A stretch of 24,853 bases of DNA from Planctomycetota bacterium (GCA_026692885.1 JAPLNJ010001166.1:1-24853), one strand, 5' to 3'. Positions 1 to 8,152 are shown, numbered from the stretch's first letter. The notes: generated by a model not told the origin, from the letters alone. A program made the numbers and translations.

Positions 1-62
1 GGGCAGCCGACGAGTCGGGCCGGTCGGATATGGGGCTCCGGGTTAGGCACAGGGCGGGAACA

Positions 63-85
63 CTCCCACCGACTTACGTCGGGAG
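63..85. repeat. Short imperfect palindrome
   Basis: A CTCCC..CCGAC arm faces GTCGGGAG across a TTAC loop. It lies upstream of the first gene and resembles small intergenic hairpins common in planctomycete genomes. It could be the terminator of a gene left of the window or a REP-like unit. The sequence alone cannot decide. Confidence 0.3.
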
Positions 86-116
86 CTTCTCATCCGGCAG
101 TCGGAACCTACTTGTC

Positions 117-145
117 TTGAGCTAACCGTCGCTTTCGCGTACTAT
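117..145 (+). promoter_or_regulatory. Sigma70-like promoter, TTGAGC-17-TACTAT
   Basis: A -35-like TTGAGC (117-122) and a -10-like TACTAT (140-145) are separated by exactly 17 bases. The ATG of the first gene is at 155, only 9 bases after the -10 box, so the transcript would be leaderless or nearly so. No Shine-Dalgarno sequence precedes that ATG, which fits. This is pattern matching only. Confidence 0.45.
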
Positions 146-154
146 TCCGCCCCC

Positions 155-637
155 ATGCTCGATTTTGAAATCCGGCGCAGCGCGCGGCGTTGTGCGAAAA
201 CCGATCGCGAGTTCCAGCAGGGCGAGGCCTTCTACTCGGTGTTGGTCACCGAAGGGGCCGATGTCGTCCGCTACGACTACTGCCAGGAGGCCTGGCAGGG
301 ACCTCCCGAGCACGTCGTCGGCTGGTGGAAGACCGAACTGGGCGAGTTTACCGCCAAGAAGTACATGGCTCCCAATGACGTCGTGTTGCATTATTTCCAG
401 CAACTCGAAGGACAGCCGGACAAGGCGGACACCCGGTATGTTCTGACACTGCTCATGATCCGCCGCCGAATCGTGCGCGTGGAGGAGACCGAGACCGACG
501 ACGCCGGACACGAACTGCTGGTAATCTTCTGTCCGCGAAACGAGCTGGAATACCGCGTGCCGGTCGCGCCGCCCGATCCGCAACGGGCGAACGAGATCCA
601 GGAGGAGTTGGCGAAGTTACTGTATGAGGGAAGCTGA
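155..637 (+). CDS. Conserved small cytoplasmic protein, unknown function
   Basis: The product is 160 residues with no signal peptide or membrane segment. It is rich in charged residues (ETETDD, RRRIVR) and aromatics (YDYCQEAW, GWWKTELGEF), with a C-terminal helix that looks amphipathic. I do not recognise a named domain. The ATG at 155 is favoured because a promoter-like pair ends nine bases upstream and the open frame starts there. Its stop overlaps the start of the next gene by 14 bases, so the two are probably translated together. Placement ahead of a LolA-like lipoprotein, a HemX-like protein and hemA suggests a conserved planctomycete cluster, but gives no function. Confidence 0.8.
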   Translation: MLDFEIRRSARRCAKTDREFQQGEAFYSVLVTEGADVVRYDYCQEAWQGPPEHVVGWWKTELGEFTAKKYMAPNDVVLHYFQQLEGQPDKADTRYVLTLLMIRRRIVRVEETETDDAGHELLVIFCPRNELEYRVPVAPPDPQRANEIQEELAKLLYEGS

Positions 638-1709
638 CTTGAACCGACACGCGGCAGCTTGTTTCAGCATGTGGTTGTTGCTGTTTGTCGCCAGCGGCGC
701 CAGCTGTCCGAACAGGCAGCAACCGCTGGTGCCCCAGGCACCGCTGGCGTTCACGACCCCGCCCACATTGCAAGACGTCATGCGGACGGTCAACGCCAAC
801 ACCCAGCGGATCCAGCGTCTGCAGACAGACACGGCCACCCTGGCCATCCAGGGTCTGCCAGCCCTACGTTCGAACTTGGCCATCCAGCGCCCGCGGAGCT
901 TTCGGTTGCGGTCGCAATTCATGGGGCTGGGGCAAGTGCTCGACCTGGGCAGCAACGACGAACGATTCTGGGCCTGGATCGATGCTCCCCAGTTGGCGAC
1001 GAACGTGCCGCGCGGGGTCTATTACGCCCGCCACGAGCAATTCCTCCAGAGTCAAGCACGCTCCCTGCTGCCCGTGCAACCGGATTGGTTGATCGAGGCT
1101 TTCGGGTTGGTGGAATTCGATCCCGCGGGTGCTCACGAGGGGCCCTACTCGCACGGTTCGGGGCGTTTCGAAATCCGCTCGCGGATCCCGTCTGCGGATG
1201 GTCCCGTGATGAGACTCACGGTGCTGGACGAACGTTATGGCTGGCTGTTGGAACAGCATTTCTACAACCCGCAGGGCCAGCTGCTCGCGTCGTCCGCCGC
1301 CTCCAATCACCGCTACTATCCGGAGGTGGGTATCTCGCTGCCGCATCACGTGGCGGTCCAACTGCCGCCGCCGAACAATTCCTTCCAGATCGATGTGCAG
1401 AACTATACCATCAATCAACTGTACAGCGATGCCGCGCAGTTGTTCACGATGCCCACGCCGAACGGATATCCGCTGGTCGATCTCGGTGCGCCCGCGTCCC
1501 CGCCGCCGGCTGCTGCTGCTCCGCAAATGCCGACCGCCTTGCCCTATCCGCCAGGCTATCCCGCGCCAAGTGCGTCACCCTACCCAACCATGTCGCCGGC
1601 GAGTCCCTATCCGCCGTCCGGTCAGACCCTGCCGACGAACACACTTCCGCCCGGCTATCCCACGGCCGATTTTCGCCCGCGCTATCGTGGCTACACCACG
1701 ACGCGCTGA
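624..1709 (+). CDS. LolA-like lipoprotein with Pro/Tyr-rich tail
   Basis: This 361-residue protein has an N-terminal export signal (hydrophobic SMWLLLFVASGASC) ending in a lipobox with the acceptor Cys at residue 28, so a membrane-anchored periplasmic lipoprotein is predicted. Residues about 50-250 begin with TVNANTQRIQRLQTDTATL, followed by beta-rich sequence such as FRLRSQFMGLGQVLDLGSN and FEIRSRIP. This resembles the LolA/LolB or DUF4292 fold that binds lipid acyl chains. The assignment rests on sequence style, not on catalytic motifs. Residues about 290-350 are low-complexity repeats of PYPPGYP type. The start overlaps the upstream gene by 14 bases. A role in lipid or lipoprotein handling is only an inference. 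Confidence 0.75.
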   Translation: MREADLNRHAAACFSMWLLLFVASGASCPNRQQPLVPQAPLAFTTPPTLQDVMRTVNANTQRIQRLQTDTATLAIQGLPALRSNLAIQRPRSFRLRSQFMGLGQVLDLGSNDERFWAWIDAPQLATNVPRGVYYARHEQFLQSQARSLLPVQPDWLIEAFGLVEFDPAGAHEGPYSHGSGRFEIRSRIPSADGPVMRLTVLDERYGWLLEQHFYNPQGQLLASSAASNHRYYPEVGISLPHHVAVQLPPPNNSFQIDVQNYTINQLYSDAAQLFTMPTPNGYPLVDLGAPASPPPAAAAPQMPTALPYPPGYPAPSASPYPTMSPASPYPPSGQTLPTNTLPPGYPTADFRPRYRGYTTTR

Positions 1710-1780
1710 CATGCCCGATTCCCAGAGTCGCGGCGTCACCGCATAATATTGAGCATCCGGTACAGGACCACAGGCAGATC

Positions 1781-2674
1781 ATGCTTTCTCACGTTTCCAT
1801 TTTTTGTTTTGCAGCCAGCTATACGGTCGCGTTGATCGGTGAGGTCTCGCGGCTGTTCTTTCGCGTACCTGTCCGGCTGCTGGTGACCAGCGGCTTCACG
1901 GCGGCCGGCCTGTTTGCACATACCGTATACCTGGTCATGCGTTCCAACCCCGAACCGCAGCAGGCGCCGCCGCTGTCCAGTTGGTTCGACTGGTTGCTGC
2001 TGATGGCGTGGGGCGTGGCCGCCGTGTATTTGCTTCTCACCCTCCGTCGGCCGCAGGCGACGGTCGGCATTTTCATGCTGCCACTGGTGCTCCTGTTGAT
2101 CGGCGTGGCATCGCAGTTCCGTAACGCCGAGGCGTTTCCACGCAGCCAAGCCCTGTCCGTGTGGGGCATCGTCCACGGGGGCGCTTTGCTGCTGGGTGCC
2201 GTGTTTGTGCTGTTAGGATTCCTCGCGGGATCCATGTACTTGGTGCAGTCCTATCGACTGAAACGCAAGCTGCCGCCGCGGCCGGGCTTCAAGTTACCCA
2301 GCCTGGAATGGCTGCAGCACGCCAACCGGCGCGCGCTGGTCGTCTCCTCGTGCCTGTTGGCCGTGGGGTTGTTGGCGGGCACCGTCCTGAACCTGCTCAA
2401 ACGACGCGAGGGCATGCCTTGGACGGATCCGGTGGTGTGGACCTCTGGCATCCTGTTCCTCTGGCTGGTGGCTGTGCTGCTGTTCGAATCGCTCTACAAG
2501 CCAGCGCAACAAGGCCGCAAGGTGGCTTATCTGACGCTGGCCAGTTTCCTGTTCCTGGCGCTGGTGCTGTCGATCGCGTTGTTTGGGCCTTCCCGGCACG
2601 CGACCACGTTTCGCGGCGAAGCCACGGAATCCCGTAGCGTCAAAGACGCCGACCGTCCGGGAGATCTGCGATGA
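1781..2674 (+). CDS. CcsA/HemX-type cytochrome c assembly membrane protein
   Basis: The 297-residue product has about eight hydrophobic helices. A conserved-looking helix holds VWGIVHGGALLLGAVF, followed by a loop of basic residues (SYRLKRKLPPRPGFKLPSL). This matches the layout of the CcsA/CcmC/HemX superfamily, which handles haem at the membrane. I do not see the WWD haem-binding motif of true CcsA, so HemX-like is the better label. The frame is open well upstream of 1781, but the hydrophobic protein only begins at the ATG there; the upstream part is out of frame inside the lipoprotein gene. Its stop overlaps hemA by 4 bases (ATGA), so coupled translation is likely. HemX-like proteins next to hemA are known in other bacteria, where HemX can influence GluTR level. 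Confidence 0.85.
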   Translation: MLSHVSIFCFAASYTVALIGEVSRLFFRVPVRLLVTSGFTAAGLFAHTVYLVMRSNPEPQQAPPLSSWFDWLLLMAWGVAAVYLLLTLRRPQATVGIFMLPLVLLLIGVASQFRNAEAFPRSQALSVWGIVHGGALLLGAVFVLLGFLAGSMYLVQSYRLKRKLPPRPGFKLPSLEWLQHANRRALVVSSCLLAVGLLAGTVLNLLKRREGMPWTDPVVWTSGILFLWLVAVLLFESLYKPAQQGRKVAYLTLASFLFLALVLSIALFGPSRHATTFRGEATESRSVKDADRPGDLR

Positions 2675-3945
2675 AGTTGCAGATGGTGGGCTGTAGCCAT
2701 CACAACGCTCCGGTCGAGGTGCGGGAACGACTGGCCTTCTCGCCCGCCCAAATCCTGTCCGCCCTGTCGCAACTGCGGGAGCGGTTTCCCGGTTCGGAAG
2801 CCGTGCTGATCTCGACTTGCAATCGGGTGGAAGTGTACACGGCGGCGGAGGATTCGGCGGTTTGTCCGAGTCATCGCGACGTCGTCGATTTTCTGGCCGA
2901 GTTTCACCGCCTGGACGCCCTGGAGGTATTCGACGCCTTGTTCGAACGGACGGGCGAGGACGCCGTGCGGCACCTGTTCACCGTGGCCTCGAGCCTGGAC
3001 AGCATGGTGGTGGGCGAGGCGCAGATTCTCCCCCAAGTCAAACAGGCGTACGAGACCGCGCGGACCACGAACAATGCCGGCCCGCTCACCAATGCGGTGT
3101 TTCAAGCCGCGCTGCGGGTCGCCAAACGCGTGGCCAGCGAAACCTCGATCAACCAGCGGCGGGTCAGTATTCCCAGCGTGGCCGTGGCGGATTTTGCCAG
3201 TCAAATCTTCGAGCGGTTCGACGACAAGCAGGTGCTCGTACTCGGCGCCGGCGAGATGGGCGAAGAGACGGTGCGCTATCTGCAACACGAAGGCGCGCGC
3301 GACATCGCCGTCGTGAACCGGACCCTGGAACGTGCCCAAGGACTCGCCGCACGCGTCGGTGGTGTGGCTTACCCCTGGGACCAACGGTTCCGCTTGCTCG
3401 TGGCGGCCGACGTGGTGATCGGCACGACCGGGGCGGTCGAACCCGTGGTGACGGCCGCCGACTACCAGCAGCTCGAGGCGGAACGTAATCAACGTCCGTT
3501 GTTCTTGCTGGACCTGGCGGTGCCGCGCGATTTCGACGCGGCCATCGGGGAATTCCTGGGCGTTTACCTGTACACTCTCAACGATCTGCAGCAAGCTTGC
3601 GAGGCCAATCGGCGAGCCCGAGAAAAGGAGTGGCCCAAGGCGGAGAAGATCATCGAGGAGGAGACGGCTCGCTTCATGACCGACCTGAGTCATCGGGCCA
3701 CCGGGCCGACGATCAAGCGGCTGAAGGCCCAGGCGGACGAGGTCAAGCAGGATGAGTTGACGCGTCTGCTGAACAAACTGGGCGGCCTGGATGAACGCAC
3801 CCGGAGCGAGATTGAGCGGTCGTTCGAGCGACTCGTGAACAAACTGCTGCACCCGCCGCTGGAGTCCCTGCGCGACGAGGCGGCCAGTGGTCCACCCCAC
3901 AAGTTGCTCGACGCCCTGAAGCGACTGTTCCAACTCAAGGACTAG
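2671..3945 (+). CDS. hemA: Glutamyl-tRNA reductase
   Basis: The enzyme reduces glutamyl-tRNA(Glu) to glutamate-1-semialdehyde with NADPH, the first committed step of C5-pathway tetrapyrrole synthesis. The 424 residues match the usual length. Visible signatures are the N-terminal GCSHHNAPVEVRE, the catalytic Cys50 in STCNRVEVY, His101, the family block SLDSMVVGEAQILPQVKQAY (109-128), the nucleotide-binding VLGAGEMGEE near 190-199, and a C-terminal helical dimerisation region. No key residue is missing. It overlaps the HemX-like gene by four bases, so the pair forms one operon with the two genes before it. hemL and hemB are not in the window. Confidence 0.97.
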   Translation: MKLQMVGCSHHNAPVEVRERLAFSPAQILSALSQLRERFPGSEAVLISTCNRVEVYTAAEDSAVCPSHRDVVDFLAEFHRLDALEVFDALFERTGEDAVRHLFTVASSLDSMVVGEAQILPQVKQAYETARTTNNAGPLTNAVFQAALRVAKRVASETSINQRRVSIPSVAVADFASQIFERFDDKQVLVLGAGEMGEETVRYLQHEGARDIAVVNRTLERAQGLAARVGGVAYPWDQRFRLLVAADVVIGTTGAVEPVVTAADYQQLEAERNQRPLFLLDLAVPRDFDAAIGEFLGVYLYTLNDLQQACEANRRAREKEWPKAEKIIEEETARFMTDLSHRATGPTIKRLKAQADEVKQDELTRLLNKLGGLDERTRSEIERSFERLVNKLLHPPLESLRDEAASGPPHKLLDALKRLFQLKD

Positions 3946-3962
3946 TCTCGCAACGATCCGGC

Positions 3963-3990
3963 TCGGGAGGACAGGCCACAACGCTCCCGA
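3963..3990. terminator. Possible bidirectional terminator hairpin
   Basis: TCGGGAG (3963-3969) can pair with CTCCCGA (3984-3990) across a 14-base loop. It sits in the 89-bp gap between hemA (+) and the convergent secreted-protein gene (-). There is no T-tract on either side, so it is weak as an intrinsic terminator. Confidence 0.25.
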
Positions 3991-4034
3991 ACACTTGCCG
4001 TGCCAACCGAATTTCGGCCATCCTGCCCCTCACC

Positions 4035-5423
4035 TTATCGACGGCCGCTGAAGAAACCTTGCCGCTGTGGCGCGGAACCGACCTTGGCGGACGGCTGAGC
4101 TGGCGTCGGATCGGCGGGCGTCTTGCGCAACTCGGAAGACGCGTTGGCCAAGTTGGACCAATCCGCAGCACGTTGGCCGGCCCGCCCTCCAAAGACCCGT
4201 TCATCGTACAGCACCAAGGCGTGAATCGCGTGTCCCTTGGGGCCGATTTCCCACTTGTGACCGCGGTAGTTCCACAGCAGATCCTCCAGAAACTCGACCG
4301 CCTTGACCAGCCGCGGATCGCTTAACTGGTCATCCGGCAGGGAGATCAACATCCATTCCAGCGTGTGACCGCTGGTATTCAGTTTCCGATCGATGTCGTT
4401 CAAGTTGCCCCGGCCTTCGAACCAACTCGTGCTGAAACTGCCGTCCGAGTTCTGTAGCTTGTAGGTGTAGACCTGATAGTCCTCCACGTATTTTTTCGCC
4501 CGGGCCCATTGGCCAGTCATCGGCTCGCCGCGCAGCTCGCGTCTCCGTACGGCATAGGCCAGAGCATCCATGCGATGCGTCCCACCACAGGCGGCGCCGA
4601 TCACGGATTGTTTCATTTCTTCTTTCAGGAGCCGCTCGATACTCCACGCTTGGCCATCGTTACTCTGCCACGTCGCCTCGGTGCCCAGATAGTGGACCAG
4701 GGCCAGCAATTTGAAGGTCAACTCCGTGCCGGCTCGGCAAGTCAGCTGCTCGCGTTTGATGAGATCCTCGATCGTGAGGTCCTTCCCGTCGACCTTCATC
4801 CCAAAATCCTTGGGCACCCGCGACAAGGCCATCATGTGCAGGAACTGCCCTTCGTGCCCCTGGTAACCCGGCCCGATACGCGGCGTAATCTGCCCACGCT
4901 CCAGGGTGAACAGCTGCATGCCATAGCACGGCTGATTCCAACACAGCCAGCCGACCGCGTTGGCCCGCTTGCCCCCGACGTCCAGTTGCGTGTCTACGCC
5001 GAAACCCACGACCCAGTGCAGCACGGCCCAGGGACTGCGTTCCGCAGTGCTTTCGGGCCGCATGTAGTAGTACGCCAAGCAGCGCCGAATCTCATCTCGC
5101 AGCGCACGAGCGGCAGGCGACGATTCCGGCTGGGGAACAGACTCCGTCTTCTGCTGGGGTTGAGCGGATAGGTCCTCGGTGGCGTTCGTCGGGGGGACGC
5201 CGTCGTCGGCAGGCAAGTCGCTTTGGCCAGCAACGGAAGCGTCCATCGTGGCTGGAGGTGCTGCCAGCTCGATTTCTCCTGCGCTGGCTTCTATGGCGGG
5301 CATCTTGTCCCAATCATTCCCGAGCTCCTGCGCCGGGACGCGGCCGCCAAGGAATACGGGGCCGCCAACAAATGCTAAGCCAAGCAAGACGCCAGTTGTC
5401 AGTGCGTTTCTCGTTATCATCAT
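4035..5423 (-). CDS. Secreted protein, probable alpha/alpha-toroid-like, unknown function
   Basis: The 462-residue product starts with an export signal (MMITRNALTTGVLLGLAFVG, cleavage likely after residue 32), then an acidic Pro/Ala-rich linker to about residue 105. The rest is largely helical with conserved-looking blocks: GYQGHEGQFLHMMALSRVP, LTCRAGTELTFKLLALVHYL, GAACGGTHRMDALAYAVRRR, LQNSDGSFSTSWFEGRG and TSGHTLEWMLISLPD. Repeated helical pairs with GGTHR, DGSFS and TSGHTLEW resemble prenyltransferase/squalene-cyclase toroids, but no catalytic motif is recognised. An in-frame GTG at 5489 would add 22 residues ahead of the signal, so the ATG at 5423 is chosen. As I recall, planctomycete relatives sometimes carry an implausible 'ADP-ribosylation factor GTPase-activating' name. 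Nothing here supports it. Confidence 0.8.
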   Translation of the reverse strand: MMITRNALTTGVLLGLAFVGGPVFLGGRVPAQELGNDWDKMPAIEASAGEIELAAPPATMDASVAGQSDLPADDGVPPTNATEDLSAQPQQKTESVPQPESSPAARALRDEIRRCLAYYYMRPESTAERSPWAVLHWVVGFGVDTQLDVGGKRANAVGWLCWNQPCYGMQLFTLERGQITPRIGPGYQGHEGQFLHMMALSRVPKDFGMKVDGKDLTIEDLIKREQLTCRAGTELTFKLLALVHYLGTEATWQSNDGQAWSIERLLKEEMKQSVIGAACGGTHRMDALAYAVRRRELRGEPMTGQWARAKKYVEDYQVYTYKLQNSDGSFSTSWFEGRGNLNDIDRKLNTSGHTLEWMLISLPDDQLSDPRLVKAVEFLEDLLWNYRGHKWEIGPKGHAIHALVLYDERVFGGRAGQRAADWSNLANASSELRKTPADPTPAQPSAKVGSAPQRQGFFSGRR

Positions 5424-5659
5424 GCGTTCCGTGGGTTCTTCGAGTGTGCGCAGGGAAGGAAACGTGCTGAGCGAGGAACTGCTCTGCACACATATCGGAA
5501 TCCGCCGAAAGCAAGTCCAATAATCCCCTTCCAGTTACGGTCACACAGTCTGTTCGCATTCGACCGGCGTAGGTGCTTACCGCTTTCGGAAGCGGGAGTT
5601 GATGGATGTCGGTACAGGCGACCGGCGCAAGTTGGTCAGGAGGGAAAGATTGCCCAGAG

Positions 5660-5785
5660 GCCTTGATCGTAAGATTGCGTATCATAATCGCGAGGCGTCA
5701 GCGAGGAAAGGCGGCGTCTTCTTGCTGACGCTTCGCGCTTACGATGCTCCGCTGCTAGCGTTTTGCGTAAGCTTCCGATTGAGGC
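5660..5785. repeat. Nested palindrome, type A, copy 1
   Basis: The outer left arm GCCTTGATCGTAAGATTGCG (from 5660) faces a right arm ending at 5785 (CGTAAGCTTCCGATTGAGGC), with 15 of 20 positions matching. The inner arms are GGCGTCAGCGAGGAA and TTGCTGACGCTTCGCG. A second copy lies at 15348-15469. The gene-free stretch 5424-5847 holds only this element. I see no convincing promoter or ORF in the rest. It lies upstream of the secreted-protein gene (start 5423) and just beyond the 3' end of the HEAT-lipoprotein gene. Confidence 0.8.
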
Positions 5786-5847
5786 AGTGCCCAGACGGCT
5801 GGAAAACACGGGAGGGCCAGCCCGGATGGTTCGCACAGGGTGGATTC

Positions 5848-6561
5848 TTAGAACAACCTGCGTAGCTTCTCAGCCAAAGAAGCCTCCTCGCCGGGCTTAA
5901 CCTGTTCTCCGCGGACGAATTGACGCCACGCGGGAACGCTGTCGCCGAAATCTTTTCCGGTGACCGAGTGGAGCGACTGGACTGCGACGTGCTGTAGCGC
6001 GGGATCGGTATCATCCAACGCCACCGCCAGCGCCCGGACCGCCTCCTGGTCTTTGAAGCGACCAAGCTCCTTGGTCGCGGCTGTACGCACATCCAAGTCC
6101 GGGTCTTTGGCCACGGCCAACGCGAGCGTCTGGAGTGATTCGGGATCCTGGCGTTTCCCCAAGGCATGACAGGCGACCGCACGCACAGTGGGGTCCTTGT
6201 CTTGGAACGCCAACCGAATGCCTGCTGCAGCAGCTGGGCCGGGAACCACCGCCAGAGTCCGCACAATTTCCGCTCGATACGCCGGGCATGAATCCTGCGT
6301 GAGCGTCTGCGTAAGTTGTTGCGACACCCGGCCCTGCTCGTCACCGCTCATCGCTTTGGCCGTGTTCCGCACCTTCTTTAATTCATCCAGACGCGTGTAG
6401 AAGGTGGGGGTCGGGGCGTGTTCTTTGGCGTATTTTTCGTCTTCCTCCCACTGCTTGCGATACCACATGCGATAAAACGGGCCGTCGACGCAGCCGGAAA
6501 AGGCCCCGACAACGAACCATAAACCCAGCATTGTGAGAAGCCTGCCGCCGAAGTGACGCAT
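5848..6561 (-). CDS. HEAT-repeat lipoprotein
   Basis: The 237-residue product begins MRHFGGRLLTMLGLWFVVG and has a lipobox AFSGC with the acceptor Cys at 24. The frame is open for 59 more codons upstream, but the ATG at 6561 directly precedes the signal sequence and is taken as the start. Residues 95-203 carry three HEAT/PBS-lyase-like repeats, seen as DKDPTVRAVACHALGK, DPDLDVRTAATKELGRFKD and DDTDPALQHVAVQSL. These make a helical solenoid used for protein binding. The C-terminal VTGKDFGDSVPAWRQFVRG follows the last repeat. It is on the same strand as the thioredoxin gene but separated from it by a 123-bp palindrome, so co-transcription is uncertain. No partner is evident. Confidence 0.85.
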   Translation of the reverse strand: MRHFGGRLLTMLGLWFVVGAFSGCVDGPFYRMWYRKQWEEDEKYAKEHAPTPTFYTRLDELKKVRNTAKAMSGDEQGRVSQQLTQTLTQDSCPAYRAEIVRTLAVVPGPAAAAGIRLAFQDKDPTVRAVACHALGKRQDPESLQTLALAVAKDPDLDVRTAATKELGRFKDQEAVRALAVALDDTDPALQHVAVQSLHSVTGKDFGDSVPAWRQFVRGEQVKPGEEASLAEKLRRLF

Positions 6562-6667
6562 GACGAAAAGGTGTCCACTCAAGACAGGAAAACGAACCGC
6601 AAGCGGCCCAAGGGCGGGAGACTGTAGCAAATCGCCACGAGGCCGGCCAGAGCGATTTTTCCCGTTT

Positions 6668-6790
6668 AGGACCGGCGCATCAATAACTGTCGGGTCTTCA
6701 AAGTAGTCATCACGCTCCGCGTGATGACATGTCGTCACGGCGGAGCGTGACGACTACTATACTTGCGACACTTATTGATGCGCCGGTCCT
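6668..6790. repeat. Nested palindrome ending in the thioredoxin stop codon
   Basis: Outer 25-bp arms (6668-6692 and 6766-6790, core AGGACCGGCGCATCAATAA) differ at one position. Inside them is a second inverted pair, AGTAGTCATCACGCTCCGC and the complement of AGTAGTCGTCACGCTCCGCC, with a few mismatches. The right outer arm ends at 6790, the last base of the TAA stop (6792-6790, minus strand) of the thioredoxin gene. It could act as a terminator or 3' stabiliser for that transcript. The inner unit looks like a REP-type sequence frequent in planctomycetes. Confidence 0.85.
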
Positions 6791-7311
6791 TAGGGCTTGA
6801 GCATCGCGTTCAAAACGCCCACCAATTCTGCCTTGTCGCACGACCCCATCAGCTTCTTGACGAGTTGGCCGTCTTTGAAGAACAAGAAAGCCGGGATGCC
6901 GTCGATGTCGTACTGATCCGGCGTTCTCTTGTTGTCGTCGACATTGAGCTTGGCCACCACCACCCGCCCGTGAAACTCGGCGGCCACTTCTTCGACGACC
7001 GGGTTCATCAGGCGACACGGACCACACCACGGAGCCCAGCAATCCACCAGAACTGGCTGCTTGCTGCCAAGGACCTGCTGGGCGAAGCCGTCGTCCGTCA
7101 ACGTTAGGGGGTCTTTGCCGCCGGGCGCCGCCAAGTCTTGGTTGCCGGGTGACGCTTTCAAGTCCTGACTAGCCGACACATCCGGAGTTCTGGCGGCCGG
7201 CTTGTCGCGGGTCTCCTCGACGGGAGTACTCTCCTGGACAGGAGCACTCTGGTGGTAGCAACCCGCTGCCAGTGCCGCACATACCCACCCGATCCAACGT
7301 CCCGTCCTCAT
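6790..7311 (-). CDS. Thioredoxin-fold lipoprotein
   Basis: The 173-residue product has a short signal and lipobox LAAGC (acceptor Cys18), a linker rich in Pro, Glu and Ser to about residue 65, then a full thioredoxin domain. Key features are VLVDCWAPWCGPCRLMNPVV with the CGPC active site at 96-99, the NVDDNK segment, and the cis-proline in GIPAFLFF (Pro140). A membrane-anchored periplasmic thiol-disulfide protein is predicted. Canonical CGPC suggests reductase chemistry, although the partner that reduces it is not visible. The ATG at 7311 has a strong GGAGG site eight bases upstream. It overlaps the SDR stop by four bases (ATGA), so the two are co-translated. Confidence 0.93.
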   Translation of the reverse strand: MRTGRWIGWVCAALAAGCYHQSAPVQESTPVEETRDKPAARTPDVSASQDLKASPGNQDLAAPGGKDPLTLTDDGFAQQVLGSKQPVLVDCWAPWCGPCRLMNPVVEEVAAEFHGRVVVAKLNVDDNKRTPDQYDIDGIPAFLFFKDGQLVKKLMGSCDKAELVGVLNAMLKP

Positions 7312-8111
7312 GTTCTGCCTCCTTTTCCGGCAAACCGCGCCACCAGCCGATTGGCCAGCGGCGGACAAATCCGATCGAACCAAACCAAACATCGGCCTCC
7401 CAGGCTGAGGATCAGCTCCTGCCGACCCCGGCGGATCGCCCGCACGGTCTGCCGGGCCACCCGCTCCGGCGACATGGCCCCCGGCCCACACGCCGGTTCT
7501 TTCCCCTGCTGCTCCAGCACGCTGTCGAAGAACTCCGTCTGTGTCGTGCTGGGGCTGATCAGCAGTATTTCAATGCCGCTGGCCACCAACTCGCAACGCA
7601 AGGCATCGCTGAATCCGTGCAGGGCGAATTTGCTGGCGCAATACTCGCTCTTGTCCGGCACGCCACGGTGTCCGAGCACCGAACCGACGTTCACAATCAT
7701 CGGATTCCGGCCCGTCTGCAGCAAGGGCAAGGCCCTACGAATCAACTCCACCGGACCGAAGAAATTGACTTCCATCACGCGCCGCAACCGCACCTCGTCG
7801 GCCTGGGCAAACGGACCGATCGCACCCACGCCCGCGTTGTTGACCAGCAGATCGAGACCGCCGAACTGCGACTGGGCGGCGGCCACCGTGCGCCGTCGAT
7901 GCTCCGGGTCCGTGACGTCACCCGCGACGTAGTGCGCTTCGCCGCCCAGGTCCCGGATCTCCTCGACCAGTTGCCGCAGCCGTGCTTCGCGCCGGGCGGT
8001 CACCAGCAACCGGGCTGCCTGCCGCGCCAACTCCAACGCGAGCGCACGCCCGATCCCACTGGACGCTCCAGTCACAATCGTGCGGGTTCCGGCAATCGTA
8101 CGTTGGGTCAT
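7308..8111 (-). CDS. Short-chain dehydrogenase/reductase (SDR)
   Basis: This 267-residue classical SDR has the nucleotide-binding TGASSGIG (14-21), the structural NNAG (91-94), and the catalytic Ser144, Tyr157 and Lys161 (YCASK). An Arg-rich stretch after strand 2 (TARREARLR) suggests NADP(H) preference. The C-terminal 40 residues (GGRCLVWFDRICPPLANRLV) are hydrophobic and may contact the membrane, as in several SDRs acting on lipids or sterols. The substrate cannot be told. It overlaps the thioredoxin lipoprotein gene by four bases, an unusual pairing. It lies 131 bp downstream of hflX with a palindrome between them. Confidence 0.93.
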   Translation of the reverse strand: MTQRTIAGTRTIVTGASSGIGRALALELARQAARLLVTARREARLRQLVEEIRDLGGEAHYVAGDVTDPEHRRRTVAAAQSQFGGLDLLVNNAGVGAIGPFAQADEVRLRRVMEVNFFGPVELIRRALPLLQTGRNPMIVNVGSVLGHRGVPDKSEYCASKFALHGFSDALRCELVASGIEILLISPSTTQTEFFDSVLEQQGKEPACGPGAMSPERVARQTVRAIRRGRQELILSLGGRCLVWFDRICPPLANRLVARFAGKGGRT

Positions 8112-8152
8112 CAGGCTAAGGGATCGCGAAAGAATGATGTGAACGATCGGTC

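Noticed and set aside
659..1780. 374 extra codons ahead of the HemX-like protein
   Set aside because: This frame overlaps the real lipoprotein gene out of frame and has no hydrophobic signal until 1781.
2527..3981. 484-codon minus-strand frame opposite hemA
   Set aside because: Antisense shadow of an unmistakable hemA; high G+C codon use leaves the opposite strand open.
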